Shown: positions 1 to 8,902, counted from the first letter of the stretch. The stretch is DNA of 64,000 bases from Robiginitomaculum sp. (GCA_002733605.1 NVWK01000002.1:186001-250000); one strand, 5' to 3'. The notes: generated by a model from the letters alone, not told the origin. A program made the numbers and translations.

Positions 1-1467
1 GCCAAATATAAAGGTTACGAGATTGTAGACGTATTTAAGGATGATATATCAGGCGGCAAAGCGACAAGACCCGCTATGCAAGAAATGTTAAGCTTCTTAC
101 GAACTAAACGTAGAAACCCACATGTGGTTATCATTGACGATATTAGTCGTTTGGCTCGTGGAATCGAAGCCCATATTCAACTCCGTAGTGCAATTGCCTC
201 TGCCAGTGGTATCTTGGAAAGCCCATCTATAGAGTTCGGTGATGATTCAGACAGTCAACTTGTCGAGAACCTCCTTGCTGTTGTCTCCCAACACCAACGC
301 CAGAAAAACGGAGAGCAAACTAAAAACCGTATGCTCGCCCGTGCCATGAATGGTTATTGGGTGTTCCCTGCACCGCTTGGCTATCGTTATGAGCAAACAG
401 CAGGGCAAGGAAAGTTACTTGTTCGCCATGAACCTATGGCAAGCATCTTAGAAGAAGCCCTCAAGGGATTTGCTTCTGGGCGTTTTGAAACTCAAGCCGA
501 AGTCTTACATTATTTAGATAAACTCCCTCACTTCCCAAGAGACAGAAAGGGCATTATCCGCCATCAACGGATTAAAGATTTTCTGACCAATCCTCTTTAT
601 GCGGGTATGGTGCATGTACCCAATTGGGATTTACCTATGCGTAAAGGTAAACATGAAGGCCTTATTTCCTTTCAAGCGTTTAAGAAAATCCAAGATCGCA
701 TAGAAGGTAGGGCAAAAGTACAAGCTCCTGTGCGTAAGAATATCAGTAAGGATTTTACCCTACGCGGATTTGTAACTTGTGGAAACTGCGAGAATATTCT
801 GACCTCATGTTGGGCAAAGGGACGTAGTAAGAAATACGCATATTATCATTGCCGCACCAAAGGTTGTGAAAGCTATGGCAAGTCCATTCGCCGCAATCAG
901 CTAGAAGGTGAATTTGAAGAAATTTTGGAAGCTCTTACACCCTCCAAGAAATTATTTGCTGTTGCTCGCTCCATGTTCAAAGAACTATGGGATCATCGCA
1001 TAAGCTCTCACAAAGACCATGCAAAAGCTTTAAGGAAACAGATAGTCGAGACTGACAAAGCTATCGAAGGACTACTCACGCGCATTGTTGACGCTGACAG
1101 CACCACCGTCATTAAAGCCTATGAGAAGCGCATTTCTGAACTAGAAGCGGGTAAGTTCGTACTGGCAGAACAGATTAGTAATTTAGGAAAACCCAAGAAG
1201 GCCTTTGAGGAGACATTTAGAACCGCTATGGAATTCATCGCAAACCCCAGTAATCTCTGGGTTTCTGGCATACAGGAACATCGCCAAATGGTGTTAAAAC
1301 TGGCCTTTGCCAAGCGACCTACATACACAAAGGGACATGGATTTAGAACCGCTAAACCAAGTAAAGTATTTGAAGTAATTCAAGGGCTTAGCGAGATATT
1401 GGAGAACAATGTTAGCTCTAAAAAAGCTATGGCGCACTGGGGAGGATTCGAACCCCCGACCCCTTGA
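1..1467 (+). CDS. Large serine recombinase / integrase (5' end outside window)
   Basis: The frame is open from base 1 and the start lies upstream, so 488 residues are visible and the catalytic serine is not in view. The visible part begins in the second half of a resolvase catalytic domain (VFKDDISGGKATRP, then DDISRLAR), followed by a long recombinase domain (around GYRYEQ to NPLYAGMVHVPNWD). A zinc ribbon with two Cys pairs comes next (TCGNCENI and CRTKGCESYG), then a lysine/glutamate-rich probable coiled coil. This order is that of large serine integrases, which cut and join attachment sites of mobile elements. The stop lies inside the neighbouring tRNA-Arg gene, so the last residues (WGGFEPPTP) are antisense tRNA sequence. 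The gene looks more AT-rich than the rest of the window, as expected for transferred DNA. It marks the end of an element extending leftward. The family is secure; the element type is unknown. Confidence 0.9.
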   Translation, partial: AKYKGYEIVDVFKDDISGGKATRPAMQEMLSFLRTKRRNPHVVIIDDISRLARGIEAHIQLRSAIASASGILESPSIEFGDDSDSQLVENLLAVVSQHQRQKNGEQTKNRMLARAMNGYWVFPAPLGYRYEQTAGQGKLLVRHEPMASILEEALKGFASGRFETQAEVLHYLDKLPHFPRDRKGIIRHQRIKDFLTNPLYAGMVHVPNWDLPMRKGKHEGLISFQAFKKIQDRIEGRAKVQAPVRKNISKDFTLRGFVTCGNCENILTSCWAKGRSKKYAYYHCRTKGCESYGKSIRRNQLEGEFEEILEALTPSKKLFAVARSMFKELWDHRISSHKDHAKALRKQIVETDKAIEGLLTRIVDADSTTVIKAYEKRISELEAGKFVLAEQISNLGKPKKAFEETFRTAMEFIANPSNLWVSGIQEHRQMVLKLAFAKRPTYTKGHGFRTAKPSKVFEVIQGLSEILENNVSSKKAMAHWGGFEPPTP

Positions 1468-1506
1468 TTCGTAGTCAAGTGCTCTATCCAACTGAGCTAC
1501 CAGTGC
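1430..1506 (-). tRNA. tRNA-Arg (anticodon ACG)
   Basis: The minus strand folds as a complete 77-nt cloverleaf. The acceptor GCACTGG pairs with CCAGTGC, the D arm is GCTC/GAGC, and the anticodon stem is CTTGA/TCAAG around the loop CTACGAA (anticodon ACG at 1470-1472). The T arm is GGGGG/CCTCC with loop TTCGAAT, and an encoded GCCA tail ends at 1430. ACG is the normal tRNA-Arg decoding CGU/CGC/CGA after wobble deamination. The 3' half overlaps the last 38 bases of the serine recombinase gene, which makes this tRNA the probable integration target of the element to the left. Confidence 0.97.
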
Positions 1507-1644
1507 GGGTCGCAGTCATCGGCCCGAAAGCCGCATCAATTGCGAATGCGGTTTAAAGCCTATACGCGGGGGAATTGCAAGCCTCTTTTATTGGAAAATG
1601 CAAAATCACCGTATTTAATACCTCCAAAAACCCCGCGCCCACTT

Positions 1645-2619
1645 TTACCCATTCATAGCCGCATACACACCCCGGCTAAGGGCACGGGCCACGCATCGCG
1701 CCGCCGCCGCCCCAAGCTCTGCGAGCATCACCGGCGAAATACCTGTGCTGCCTTGCACCGTAGAAAGCGCAAAGAGTGTATCTCCGTCAAGAGGCGTGTG
1801 GGAAGGTTGTACCGCCATGGCAATTCCGTCTTGCGCCATAATGGCGAGGCGGCGCAATTGTTTTTGAGACAAGGGCGCATCAATGGCCACAACCCCGATC
1901 ACTGTGGCGGCCCCCGCTGCCTTCAAAAAGGCAAGCTTGGTGTCTTGCGCCGGCGATAATTTATACTCGGCAGGCAAACGCACGCCCCCATATTCCCCGT
2001 CAAATTCATACGCCCACGCATGGAAACACTCTGTCCCGGGCATGAAGGGAGATCCAACCGGATTGGCCGCAATTAAAGCCCCAACCGTATAGCCCTCAAC
2101 CATTTCCGATACACTACCCAGCCCACCGGCATACAGCCCCGCCGTAGCCCCATACCCCGCGCCCACTGCGCCAATTTTGAAATCCACCGCCACATTGGCC
2201 AGAGCCTCTTCACCCAAACGGGCAAAAGGCGGGGTCTTGCCCCAGTCTTTATTGCCGCCATTGGCATTATCAAACAAAATCGCAGACGGAACAATCGGCG
2301 AAACCGGCACGGGCGCAGGCGCGGCAACATAGCCAACCCCTTGCGCGCCCAACAACGCAGTCACCTGATCTGCCGCCGCCAGCCCATACACAGACCCGCC
2401 AGAAAGAACAATAGCATGCACACTGTCCACCAGAGACGATCCCCCCAGCGCATCGGTTTCGCGTGTGCCCGGCCCACCACCGCGCACATCCACTGCGCAC
2501 CGCGCAGGCGCATTAGGCAAAACCACACTGACCCCGGTTTTTACATCCGCGTCATGTGCGTTACCGATCTGTAGACCGGGAACATCTGTAATCAGGTTTT
2601 TAGGGCCAGTTCTTATCAT
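1645..2619 (-). CDS. P1-family (S58, DmpA/NylC-like) peptidase
   Basis: This 324-residue protein has the features of the S58 family: an N-terminal TDVPGLQIGNAHD block, glycine-rich VRGGGPGTRETD, and LSGGSVYGLAAADQV. A C-terminal DGDTLFAL block lies at about residues 278-285. S58 enzymes (DmpA aminopeptidase, NylC nylon-oligomer hydrolase) cleave themselves and use the new N-terminal Ser/Thr as nucleophile; Thr281 in DGDT is the likely one here. No signal peptide is visible, so it probably acts in the cytoplasm. It lies 17 bp downstream of the PLP decarboxylase on the same strand and is probably co-transcribed with it and the Lrp regulator. Together with the exported glutamyltransferases this suggests peptide or amino-acid-derivative breakdown. 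The substrate cannot be read from sequence. Confidence 0.85.
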   Translation of the reverse strand: MIRTGPKNLITDVPGLQIGNAHDADVKTGVSVVLPNAPARCAVDVRGGGPGTRETDALGGSSLVDSVHAIVLSGGSVYGLAAADQVTALLGAQGVGYVAAPAPVPVSPIVPSAILFDNANGGNKDWGKTPPFARLGEEALANVAVDFKIGAVGAGYGATAGLYAGGLGSVSEMVEGYTVGALIAANPVGSPFMPGTECFHAWAYEFDGEYGGVRLPAEYKLSPAQDTKLAFLKAAGAATVIGVVAIDAPLSQKQLRRLAIMAQDGIAMAVQPSHTPLDGDTLFALSTVQGSTGISPVMLAELGAAAARCVARALSRGVYAAMNG

Positions 2620-2636
2620 GGAGCCAGTTTAGCCTT

Positions 2637-4064
2637 CTAAACAAGCGTGGCGCAAACCCTTATCTCCTCCAGCAGGGACTTAATCGTCTCAACTGTGGTC
2701 AGCGGATTCATCACCGAAAGACGCAAATACCGCCGCCCGCATATTTCCGCCGAGGTAATATAGAAATTGCCCCTGCGAGTAATTTCTGTACGCAGAGCCA
2801 ATTGTCGCGCATCCTCCTCAACCGGATCATAGTGAAAACACAATATGTTTGCCTCCGGCACATAGGGGCAGGAAAAATCGGGCTCGGCATTGATCAAATC
2901 GTGAAACGCCCGCGTATCGCTATATTGTTTGTCTACAAATGCGCCCAGTTTCGCCTCGCCCTCCATCGCCAACACCCAAAACAATTTGGTGCCAAGCGGC
3001 GCTTTCGTACACTCGACCGTATAGGGGCCAATATCAAAACCGGGTTGATCCTCACCGTAAAAAATATAACTGCCCTGCTGGCGAAACGCATCGACCAGCG
3101 AGCGTTGTTTTTTAAACAATACGGCCGCACACAGAGCCGACGTCCGCATCATTTTATGAGCGTCCCATATAAAGGAATCCGCCCGCGCAACCCCTTTCAG
3201 CAAATGCTTTTCTTTAGAAGACAGCAAAGCGCTGCCCCCATGGGCCCCGTCCACATGAAACCATATGCCGCGCGATTGGCAAAAATCTGCCACCTCGTCA
3301 ATCGGATCATAAAGACCCGTCGCGGTCGTGCAGGCATTGGCACTGATCATAAAGACCGTCTTGCCGTCCCCCTCTGCTTTTGCATGCACCGCCTCCAGTG
3401 TTTCCGGTCGCAACACTTCCAGATCACTAACCGGCGCATAATAAATTGCGTTCTGGCCAAGACCGGCAATCGAGACGGCCCGCGCCAAAGAATAATGGGT
3501 TGCGGCCGGCGCAATCACCGCCAGATTATCCGGCACCCCCTCCTCCCACGCATGCGGAGCCACACAGGCGCGTGCCGCCAACAATGCCGTTAAATTCGCC
3601 AATGAGCCACCATGTGTTAAAATACCTGCACCCTGATCTTCATTGGCTTCGAAATCATCAATAGCCCCTGAATACCACCCAATTTTCTCAAGCATCCAGT
3701 TGATAATCACTCGCTCTATCACGCTGGCCGCTGGCCCCATTTCGTAAACGGCCATCGGGTTATTCGTGACCCCGTGTATCATTTCGGCCAAAGATGCCCC
3801 GATATGCGGCACCGCAACCTGATGCCCGATATAACCCGGATGATGCATATGTTGCGTGTTCTTGAGATAGGGTTCCAGAAATCTGTCCACAGTGTCCGCG
3901 TTTAACCCACCTTGCTCGATCCAGTTTTTAAGCTGTAAATCCTGCGCCAAATCTTGTGCAGGCATTTGCGTCAAAACCGGGCCCTGCCCCGTCTGGCTAT
4001 GTTCGCGGTAGGCATTTAATCTGGCCCAAATCAATTGGCCAATATCTTCTGTTTCGCTCATCAC
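2637..4064 (-). CDS. Group II PLP-dependent amino-acid decarboxylase
   Basis: The 475-residue protein shows the group II decarboxylase fold signatures: HPGYIGHQ near residue 76, HGGSLANLTALLAAR, a PLP-stacking His at about 190 (AATHYS), HVDGAHGG with Asp272 contacting the pyridine nitrogen, and the Schiff-base Lys304 in WDAHKMM. The family includes glutamate, aromatic amino-acid and 2,4-diaminobutyrate decarboxylases, and motifs alone do not decide the substrate. It follows an Lrp-type regulator by 21 bp on the same strand and precedes an S58 peptidase, so the three probably form one transcript. The divergent neighbours are two gamma-glutamyltransferases that would release amino acids in the periplasm, which makes a role in using or detoxifying a peptide-derived amino acid plausible; this is inference. 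The second Met (one codon in) could also be the start. Confidence 0.85.
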   Translation of the reverse strand: MMSETEDIGQLIWARLNAYREHSQTGQGPVLTQMPAQDLAQDLQLKNWIEQGGLNADTVDRFLEPYLKNTQHMHHPGYIGHQVAVPHIGASLAEMIHGVTNNPMAVYEMGPAASVIERVIINWMLEKIGWYSGAIDDFEANEDQGAGILTHGGSLANLTALLAARACVAPHAWEEGVPDNLAVIAPAATHYSLARAVSIAGLGQNAIYYAPVSDLEVLRPETLEAVHAKAEGDGKTVFMISANACTTATGLYDPIDEVADFCQSRGIWFHVDGAHGGSALLSSKEKHLLKGVARADSFIWDAHKMMRTSALCAAVLFKKQRSLVDAFRQQGSYIFYGEDQPGFDIGPYTVECTKAPLGTKLFWVLAMEGEAKLGAFVDKQYSDTRAFHDLINAEPDFSCPYVPEANILCFHYDPVEEDARQLALRTEITRRGNFYITSAEICGRRYLRLSVMNPLTTVETIKSLLEEIRVCATLV

Positions 4065-4085
4065 TCTGTACGCCTATTTCTATAT

Positions 4086-4547
4086 TCAGGATTTTTCATT
4101 TTTGGCTATTTTCATTTTCGGCGTGTCTTTTACGCTGTGCAGAACCAACATGGATTCTGTACGCAGAACCGCAGCCAAAGGCTTGATCTTCGTCGACAAC
4201 ACCGTTTGTAACGCCGCCGTATCTGCGACCCGTACCTTGACCATATAAGAATGCGCCCCGCTAATGTGATGCAATTCCTGCACTTCCTCAAGCGCGCTCA
4301 GCGCCGCACACGCCTCCGCCTCCCCTTGATAATCCATGTCTATAAACAGAAAGGCACAAAGCCCCGCCCCGACCTTTTCCGGTTCCAACACCGCTTGCCA
4401 AGCCTTGATATATCCGTTCGCCGTCAGCTTACGCACCCGTTCATTTGCAGTCGAGACCGAGACCCCCACAGCCTTGGCAATTTCCGCACTGGAACGACGG
4501 CTATCCTCTTGAACGATATTCAGTATTTTTCTGTCAATTTTATCCAT
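4086..4547 (-). CDS. Lrp/AsnC family transcriptional regulator
   Basis: The 153-residue protein starts MDKIDRKILNIVQEDSRRS, the typical AsnC-type winged helix-turn-helix beginning, with SSAEIAKAVGVSVSTANERVRKL as the recognition region (residues about 18-41). A C-terminal RAM/ACT-like ligand domain follows, with the conserved EVQELHHISGAHSYMVKVRV stretch. Members bind an amino acid, form octamers and control amino-acid genes. It is the first gene before the decarboxylase (21 bp gap) and diverges from the first gamma-glutamyltransferase, with a perfect 9-bp inverted repeat between them. It most likely controls both sides and itself. The effector amino acid is not predictable from sequence. Confidence 0.92.
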   Translation of the reverse strand: MDKIDRKILNIVQEDSRRSSAEIAKAVGVSVSTANERVRKLTANGYIKAWQAVLEPEKVGAGLCAFLFIDMDYQGEAEACAALSALEEVQELHHISGAHSYMVKVRVADTAALQTVLSTKIKPLAAVLRTESMLVLHSVKDTPKMKIAKNEKS

Positions 4548-4588
4548 AACAAGTATTTATATGGAATTTTTACATTATTACAATAATT

Positions 4589-4617
4589 TTTATTGATTTT
4601 TGGTATTTATCAATAAA
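4589..4617. promoter_or_regulatory. Inverted repeat in divergent Lrp / glutamyltransferase promoter
   Basis: TTTATTGAT (4589-4597) and ATCAATAAA (4609-4617) form perfect 9-bp arms around an 11-base spacer in a very AT-rich 127-bp divergent intergenic region. Lrp/AsnC proteins commonly bind AT-rich imperfect palindromes near their own gene. The position, 42 bp from the regulator start and 58 bp from the glutamyltransferase start, fits an operator. The factor is inferred from the neighbouring gene only. Confidence 0.5.
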
Positions 4618-4674
4618 TTTTATGGTCTTTACATTATTTTTCCATATACCTATAAGTTAAAAAAGGATTTTGAT

Positions 4675-6420
4675 ATGAAAAACATGTTTTTGATGACCCT
4701 CGCGACCGGTACAGCATTGGCAATGATCGGGGCCTGCACAGACGCAAAAACACTTCCCCCGATCTCCTATCTAAATGCACAAATGGCACCCGCTCAAACG
4801 CCTCATAACAAAGGCATGGTTGCTGCCGCCAACCCTCATGCGGTCGAGGCCGGCATAGAAGCCCTGCGCAATGGCGGCTCCGCCGTTGACGCCGCCATTG
4901 CCATACAAACCGTGCTCAGCCTTGTCGAACCTCAAAGCTCCGGCATTGGGGGCGGCGCATTCATGGTGTTTTACGACGCCGAAACCGGAAAAGTCACCGC
5001 CTATAATGGCCGCGAAACTGCGCCAGCCGCCGCCACTGAAAAACTGTTTTTCAATGATGACGGCGAACGGATGCGCCGCTTTGACGGCGTGGTCTCTGGC
5101 CGTTCAACAGGCGTGCCCGGCGTCATGGCCATGCTCGACATGGCCCACAAAGATCACGGCAAGCTCGCATGGGCTGACGGCTTTAACGTCGCCATTAAAC
5201 TGTCCGAGGACGGGTTCGAGGTCTCCCCGCGCATGGCAGGTCTGGTGGCGCGAGTCGGCAAATGGGGACTTAAAAATCAACCTGCCGCCCTCGCCTATTA
5301 TTTTCACGAAGACGGCTCACCAATCGAAGCAGGTTTTATACGTGACAACAAACCCTATGCGGCCTCCTTGCGGGCCATAGCCGCCGATCCACGCGCCCTG
5401 TATGAAGGCCCGCTCGCAGAAGCCATTGTCGCCGCCGTGCACGAAGACCCCCGCCCTGGCACCCTGACGCTGGAAGACATGAAGGCCTATGAACCGCAAA
5501 AAATGGAAGCCTTATGCTCGACCTACCGTGCTTTCGTCCTGTGTGGCCCTCAGCCTCCCTCCTCTGGCGGTGTCGCGGTACAAAGCATAATGGGACAACT
5601 GGAAAACTTTGACATGGCCGATCTCGGCCCAAGTCTGGAAGGTTGGCATGTATTTGCAGAGGCCAGCGAAATGGCCTATGCAGACCGTGATCTCTACGTT
5701 GCCGATCCCGACTTTGTCGATGTGCCCACCCGTGCTCTTTTGAACAAAGAGTATCTGAAATCCCGCGCTGGTCTCATCACCATGGATACAGCCCAAGAAG
5801 ATGTCAAAGCTGGCGACCCGACCGATTTCAAACCGGGCCAAGACGCGACACCGGATGTGCCCGGCACCTCGCATTTCTCCATTGTCGACAAATGGGGCAA
5901 TGTTGTCTCCATGACCACTACCGTCGAAGCCCCGTTCGGGAGCGAACGCATGGCAGGCGGGTTTATGCTCAACAATCAGCTCACCGATTTCTCGTTCCGC
6001 GTTAAAGATGATAATGGCAATCTAATCGCCAACCGGCCCGGACCACGCAAACGGCCTCGCTCATCCATGTCTCCTCACATTGTGTTTACCGCAGAAGGTG
6101 ATTTTGAATTTGCCACCGGCTCTCCGGGCGGCTCCTCCATCATTGCCTATACGGCCAAAACAATGGTGGCCTTGATCGACTGGGGCATGTCCCCGCAACA
6201 GGCGACCGATCTTGCCAACGTCATTTCGCGCAATGGCTCCGTCCGCCTTGAAGAAAACAATCTCGACGAAGCCATCATTGTCGGCCTCGAAAACATGGGC
6301 CACAAAGTCGTGCGTTCACGTGGTGAAATCAGCGGCTTGCACATCATCCGCAAGAACGCGGACGGCACGTACGAAGGTGCCGCCGATCCTCGCCGAGAAG
6401 GCATGGCTAAATCAGAATAA
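4675..6420 (+). CDS. Gamma-glutamyltransferase family lipoprotein (divergent copy)
   Basis: The start at 4675 is preferred over the longer frame because an AAAAGGA ribosome-binding site lies just upstream and translation gives a lipoprotein signal peptide ending IGAC with Cys21. The product has 581 residues. Like the family it should self-cleave before a threonine, Thr398 in PGTSHFS, giving large and small subunits. GRETAP (family Arg contacting the substrate carboxylate), NNQLTDF and SPGGSS (oxyanion region) are visible. Gamma-glutamyltransferases hydrolyse or transfer gamma-glutamyl groups of glutathione and related peptides outside the cytoplasm. The active-site surroundings differ from the classical TTHYS type seen in the next gene, so the acyl donor may differ. 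It is followed 21 bp later by the second copy, and the pair is probably one operon under the Lrp-type divergent control region. Confidence 0.88.
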   Translation: MKNMFLMTLATGTALAMIGACTDAKTLPPISYLNAQMAPAQTPHNKGMVAAANPHAVEAGIEALRNGGSAVDAAIAIQTVLSLVEPQSSGIGGGAFMVFYDAETGKVTAYNGRETAPAAATEKLFFNDDGERMRRFDGVVSGRSTGVPGVMAMLDMAHKDHGKLAWADGFNVAIKLSEDGFEVSPRMAGLVARVGKWGLKNQPAALAYYFHEDGSPIEAGFIRDNKPYAASLRAIAADPRALYEGPLAEAIVAAVHEDPRPGTLTLEDMKAYEPQKMEALCSTYRAFVLCGPQPPSSGGVAVQSIMGQLENFDMADLGPSLEGWHVFAEASEMAYADRDLYVADPDFVDVPTRALLNKEYLKSRAGLITMDTAQEDVKAGDPTDFKPGQDATPDVPGTSHFSIVDKWGNVVSMTTTVEAPFGSERMAGGFMLNNQLTDFSFRVKDDNGNLIANRPGPRKRPRSSMSPHIVFTAEGDFEFATGSPGGSSIIAYTAKTMVALIDWGMSPQQATDLANVISRNGSVRLEENNLDEAIIVGLENMGHKVVRSRGEISGLHIIRKNADGTYEGAADPRREGMAKSE

Positions 6421-6441
6421 TATAAAGAGCAGGAGATAACT

Positions 6442-8247
6442 GTGAAAATTCTTACCCGAATACACAAACAAACCCTCGGTATTTTTTGCACGCTTATACT
6501 GGCATGTTCATATCCAATCCAAACAACGGCCCAAACAGCGACCCAAAATCAGGCAGACGCAACCGGTTCCCAAGCGTTCGCAGGCTATAAACGCGCCTCC
6601 GTGCATCCAGTCGTCGCCAAACACGGCATGGTCTCGGCCCAAGACGCCATTGCCGCAAACGTCGGTCGCGACATCCTTGCCAAAGGCGGCAATGCTATCG
6701 ACGCGGCAGTGGCCACAGGGTTTGCGCTTGCTGTCACCCATCCCCAAGCCGGAAATATTGGCGGCGGCGGTTTCATGTTGATCGCCCTTGCTGACAGGGA
6801 CGAAGTGGTTGCCATCGATTACCGCGAAATGGCGCCATCCGGTGCCACCCGCGATATGTATCTCGGGGCCGACGGCGAGGTCGATAATAATTTAGCCCAA
6901 TATTCCCGCCTCTCCGCCGGTGTACCGGGGTCGGTCATGGGCATGTTGGACGCACTGGAAACCTACGGCACGATGACCCGCAAACAAGTAATGGCCCCCG
7001 CCATTAAATTGGCATCCCGTGGCGTCCCCGTCTCCTACGGCATGGCCCAAGCCCTACGATCCTCCAAACAATATTTGGCCAAAGACCCTTCCAGTCTGGA
7101 CTATTTTTTCAAACCAGACGGCGGGTTTTATCGCCAAGGCGACAAACTCAAACAAAAAGATTTAGCCAAAACCCTAAAGCGAATTTCCCGCAAAGGCAGT
7201 GCCGGATTTTACCAAGGCGAGACCGCCGCATTACTGGTCGCCGAAATGCAAGACGGGGGTGGACTGATCACCCTTGAGGACATGAAAAACTACAAATCCG
7301 TGACCCGAAAATCTGTACACGGCACCTACCGTGGCTATGAAGTATTCTCCATGCCGCCCCCCTCTTCCGGCGGCGTGCACATAGTGCAGATGATGAATAT
7401 TCTCGAAGGCTATGATTTGAAGGCTCTGGAACATAATAGTGCCGATTATCTACACCTGCTGATCGAAAGCATGCGCAGAGCCTATGCAGACCGCTCGAAA
7501 TATCTGGGTGATCCCGATTATTTCGAAGTCCCGATCAAAGCCCTCACAGACAAAGAATATGCGAAACGTCTACGCGATAGCATCGATACAAACCGCGCCA
7601 GTCGTTCAGAAGACATTCTCCCCGGAACACATTTGCCTTACGAAAGTCAGGCCACCACCCATTATTCGGTCATGGACAAATGGGGCAATGCGGTCTCGGT
7701 CACCACCACGCTAAATTTCAGTTTCGGTAGTGGCTACACTGTCGACGGGGCCGGTTTTTTGCTCAACAATGAAATGGATGATTTTTCCTCCAAACCTGGT
7801 TCCCCGAACGGCTTTGGTTTAATCGGTGGCAAGGCGAATGAAATCGAGCCGGGCAAACGCCCTCTCTCCTCCATGACCCCCGTCATCATGAAAAAAGACG
7901 GCAAACCGTTTTTTGTCACCGGGTCTCCAGGCGGCAGTACCATCATCACGGTTGTCTTACAAAACCTGCTCAACGTGATCGACTTTGATATGAACGCGAT
8001 GGAAGCCGTCACCGCCCCGCGCATCCACCATCAATGGTTGCCCGATATTGTCATCGCCGAACAGGGCATTTCCGCCGATACGATCAAAATTCTGGATGAA
8101 CGCGGATTTAAGTTCGCAAAACACGAAAACGGCAAATACAAACGAACCGGTCTGGGCCTGACAAATGCGGTTATGTATCGAGATGGTTATTTCTTCGGAG
8201 CCGCTGATCTGCGCAGTCCCACATCCGGCGCTTACGGCGTTGAATAG
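6442..8247 (+). CDS. ggt: Gamma-glutamyltransferase (canonical type)
   Basis: The GTG start at 6442 follows an AGGAG ribosome-binding site. The 601-residue product begins with an export signal (KILTRIHKQTLGIF to about TTAQ); a LILAC stretch could also act as a lipobox. It has the classical family marks: DYREMAP with the substrate-carboxylate Arg, PPPSSGG, the self-cleavage nucleophile Thr405 in ATTHYSVMD, NNEMDDF and GSPGGS. It should mature into two subunits in the periplasm and split glutathione and gamma-glutamyl compounds. One detail differs from the E. coli enzyme: NNEMDDF has Glu where E. coli has Gln in the donor-binding loop. It lies directly downstream of the divergent copy, and the low similarity in the catalytic segment suggests an old duplication or two separate origins. 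Confidence 0.95.
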   Translation: MKILTRIHKQTLGIFCTLILACSYPIQTTAQTATQNQADATGSQAFAGYKRASVHPVVAKHGMVSAQDAIAANVGRDILAKGGNAIDAAVATGFALAVTHPQAGNIGGGGFMLIALADRDEVVAIDYREMAPSGATRDMYLGADGEVDNNLAQYSRLSAGVPGSVMGMLDALETYGTMTRKQVMAPAIKLASRGVPVSYGMAQALRSSKQYLAKDPSSLDYFFKPDGGFYRQGDKLKQKDLAKTLKRISRKGSAGFYQGETAALLVAEMQDGGGLITLEDMKNYKSVTRKSVHGTYRGYEVFSMPPPSSGGVHIVQMMNILEGYDLKALEHNSADYLHLLIESMRRAYADRSKYLGDPDYFEVPIKALTDKEYAKRLRDSIDTNRASRSEDILPGTHLPYESQATTHYSVMDKWGNAVSVTTTLNFSFGSGYTVDGAGFLLNNEMDDFSSKPGSPNGFGLIGGKANEIEPGKRPLSSMTPVIMKKDGKPFFVTGSPGGSTIITVVLQNLLNVIDFDMNAMEAVTAPRIHHQWLPDIVIAEQGISADTIKILDERGFKFAKHENGKYKRTGLGLTNAVMYRDGYFFGAADLRSPTSGAYGVE

Positions 8248-8296
8248 AGGCACACCTTTGCTTAGGCTGTAACGAATCAGCAACGCGGAGTCCGAA

Positions 8297-8902
8297 ATGC
8301 CTGCCTCACCTGCCGGCTCAGAAATTGAACGCCTTATTGCCCTGCTTGCCAAGCTTCCGGGCCTTGGCCCGCGTTCGGCAAGACGGGCCGCGCTTGCCTT
8401 GGTCAAAAAACGCGAACAGCTGTTACAACCTCTCGCACGCGCGCTTGCCGAGGCGGGCGAGAAGATTAAACCCTGCACCCAATGCGGCAATATCGATGTC
8501 AACGACCCCTGTCACATCTGCACCGCGCCCGGTCGGGATCAAACCGTGATTTGTGTGGTGCAGGAAATCGGCGATCTCTGGGCCATGGAACGCGCCAGCG
8601 CCTTTCGCGGCCGCTATCATGTGCTGGGCGGATGTTTGTCGGCACTGGACGGAATCAGACCCGAAGATTTAAACATTGCCCGCCTGATAGACCGCGCAGG
8701 CACACCCGAGATTACAGAGGTTATTCTGGCAATGAACGCCACTGTGGACGGACAAACCACCGCCCATTACATTACCGATCATTTGCGTGAATGCAGTGTC
8801 AAAGTCTCCCGCCTTGCCCACGGCGTTCCGGTCGGCGGCGAGCTTGACTATCTCGACGACGGCACCATTAGCGCCGCCATGCAAAGTCGCCGCCCCTTTT
8901 AG
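8297..8902 (+). CDS. recR: Recombination mediator protein RecR
   Basis: The 201-residue protein opens with the RecR helix-hairpin-helix ([21 protein letters not shown]), then a four-cysteine zinc finger (CTQCGNI with PCHICTAP at about residues 61-76), a Toprim domain ([16 protein letters not shown]) and [15 protein letters not shown] near the end. RecR acts with RecF and RecO to load RecA onto single-stranded gaps. In many bacteria recR sits next to dnaX and ybaB. Here those two lie about 20 kb away, and recR instead follows the glutamyltransferase gene by 49 bp. Length and motifs are complete. Confidence 0.97.
   Translation: MPASPAGSEIERLIALLAKLPGLGPRSARRAALALVKKREQLLQPLARALAEAGEKIKPCTQCGNIDVNDPCHICTAPGRDQTVICVVQEIGDLWAMERASAFRGRYHVLGGCLSALDGIRPEDLNIARLIDRAGTPEITEVILAMNATVDGQTTAHYITDHLRECSVKVSRLAHGVPVGGELDYLDDGTISAAMQSRRPF

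Noticed and set aside
1294-1491. Minus-strand open frame of 65 codons
   Set aside because: It is the sense strand of the tRNA-Arg gene plus the antisense of the recombinase; there is no ribosome-binding site or family resemblance.
2802-3593. 263-codon plus-strand frame
   Set aside because: It lies wholly opposite the PLP decarboxylase, whose motifs are complete; the antisense translation is Arg/His/Gln-rich noise.
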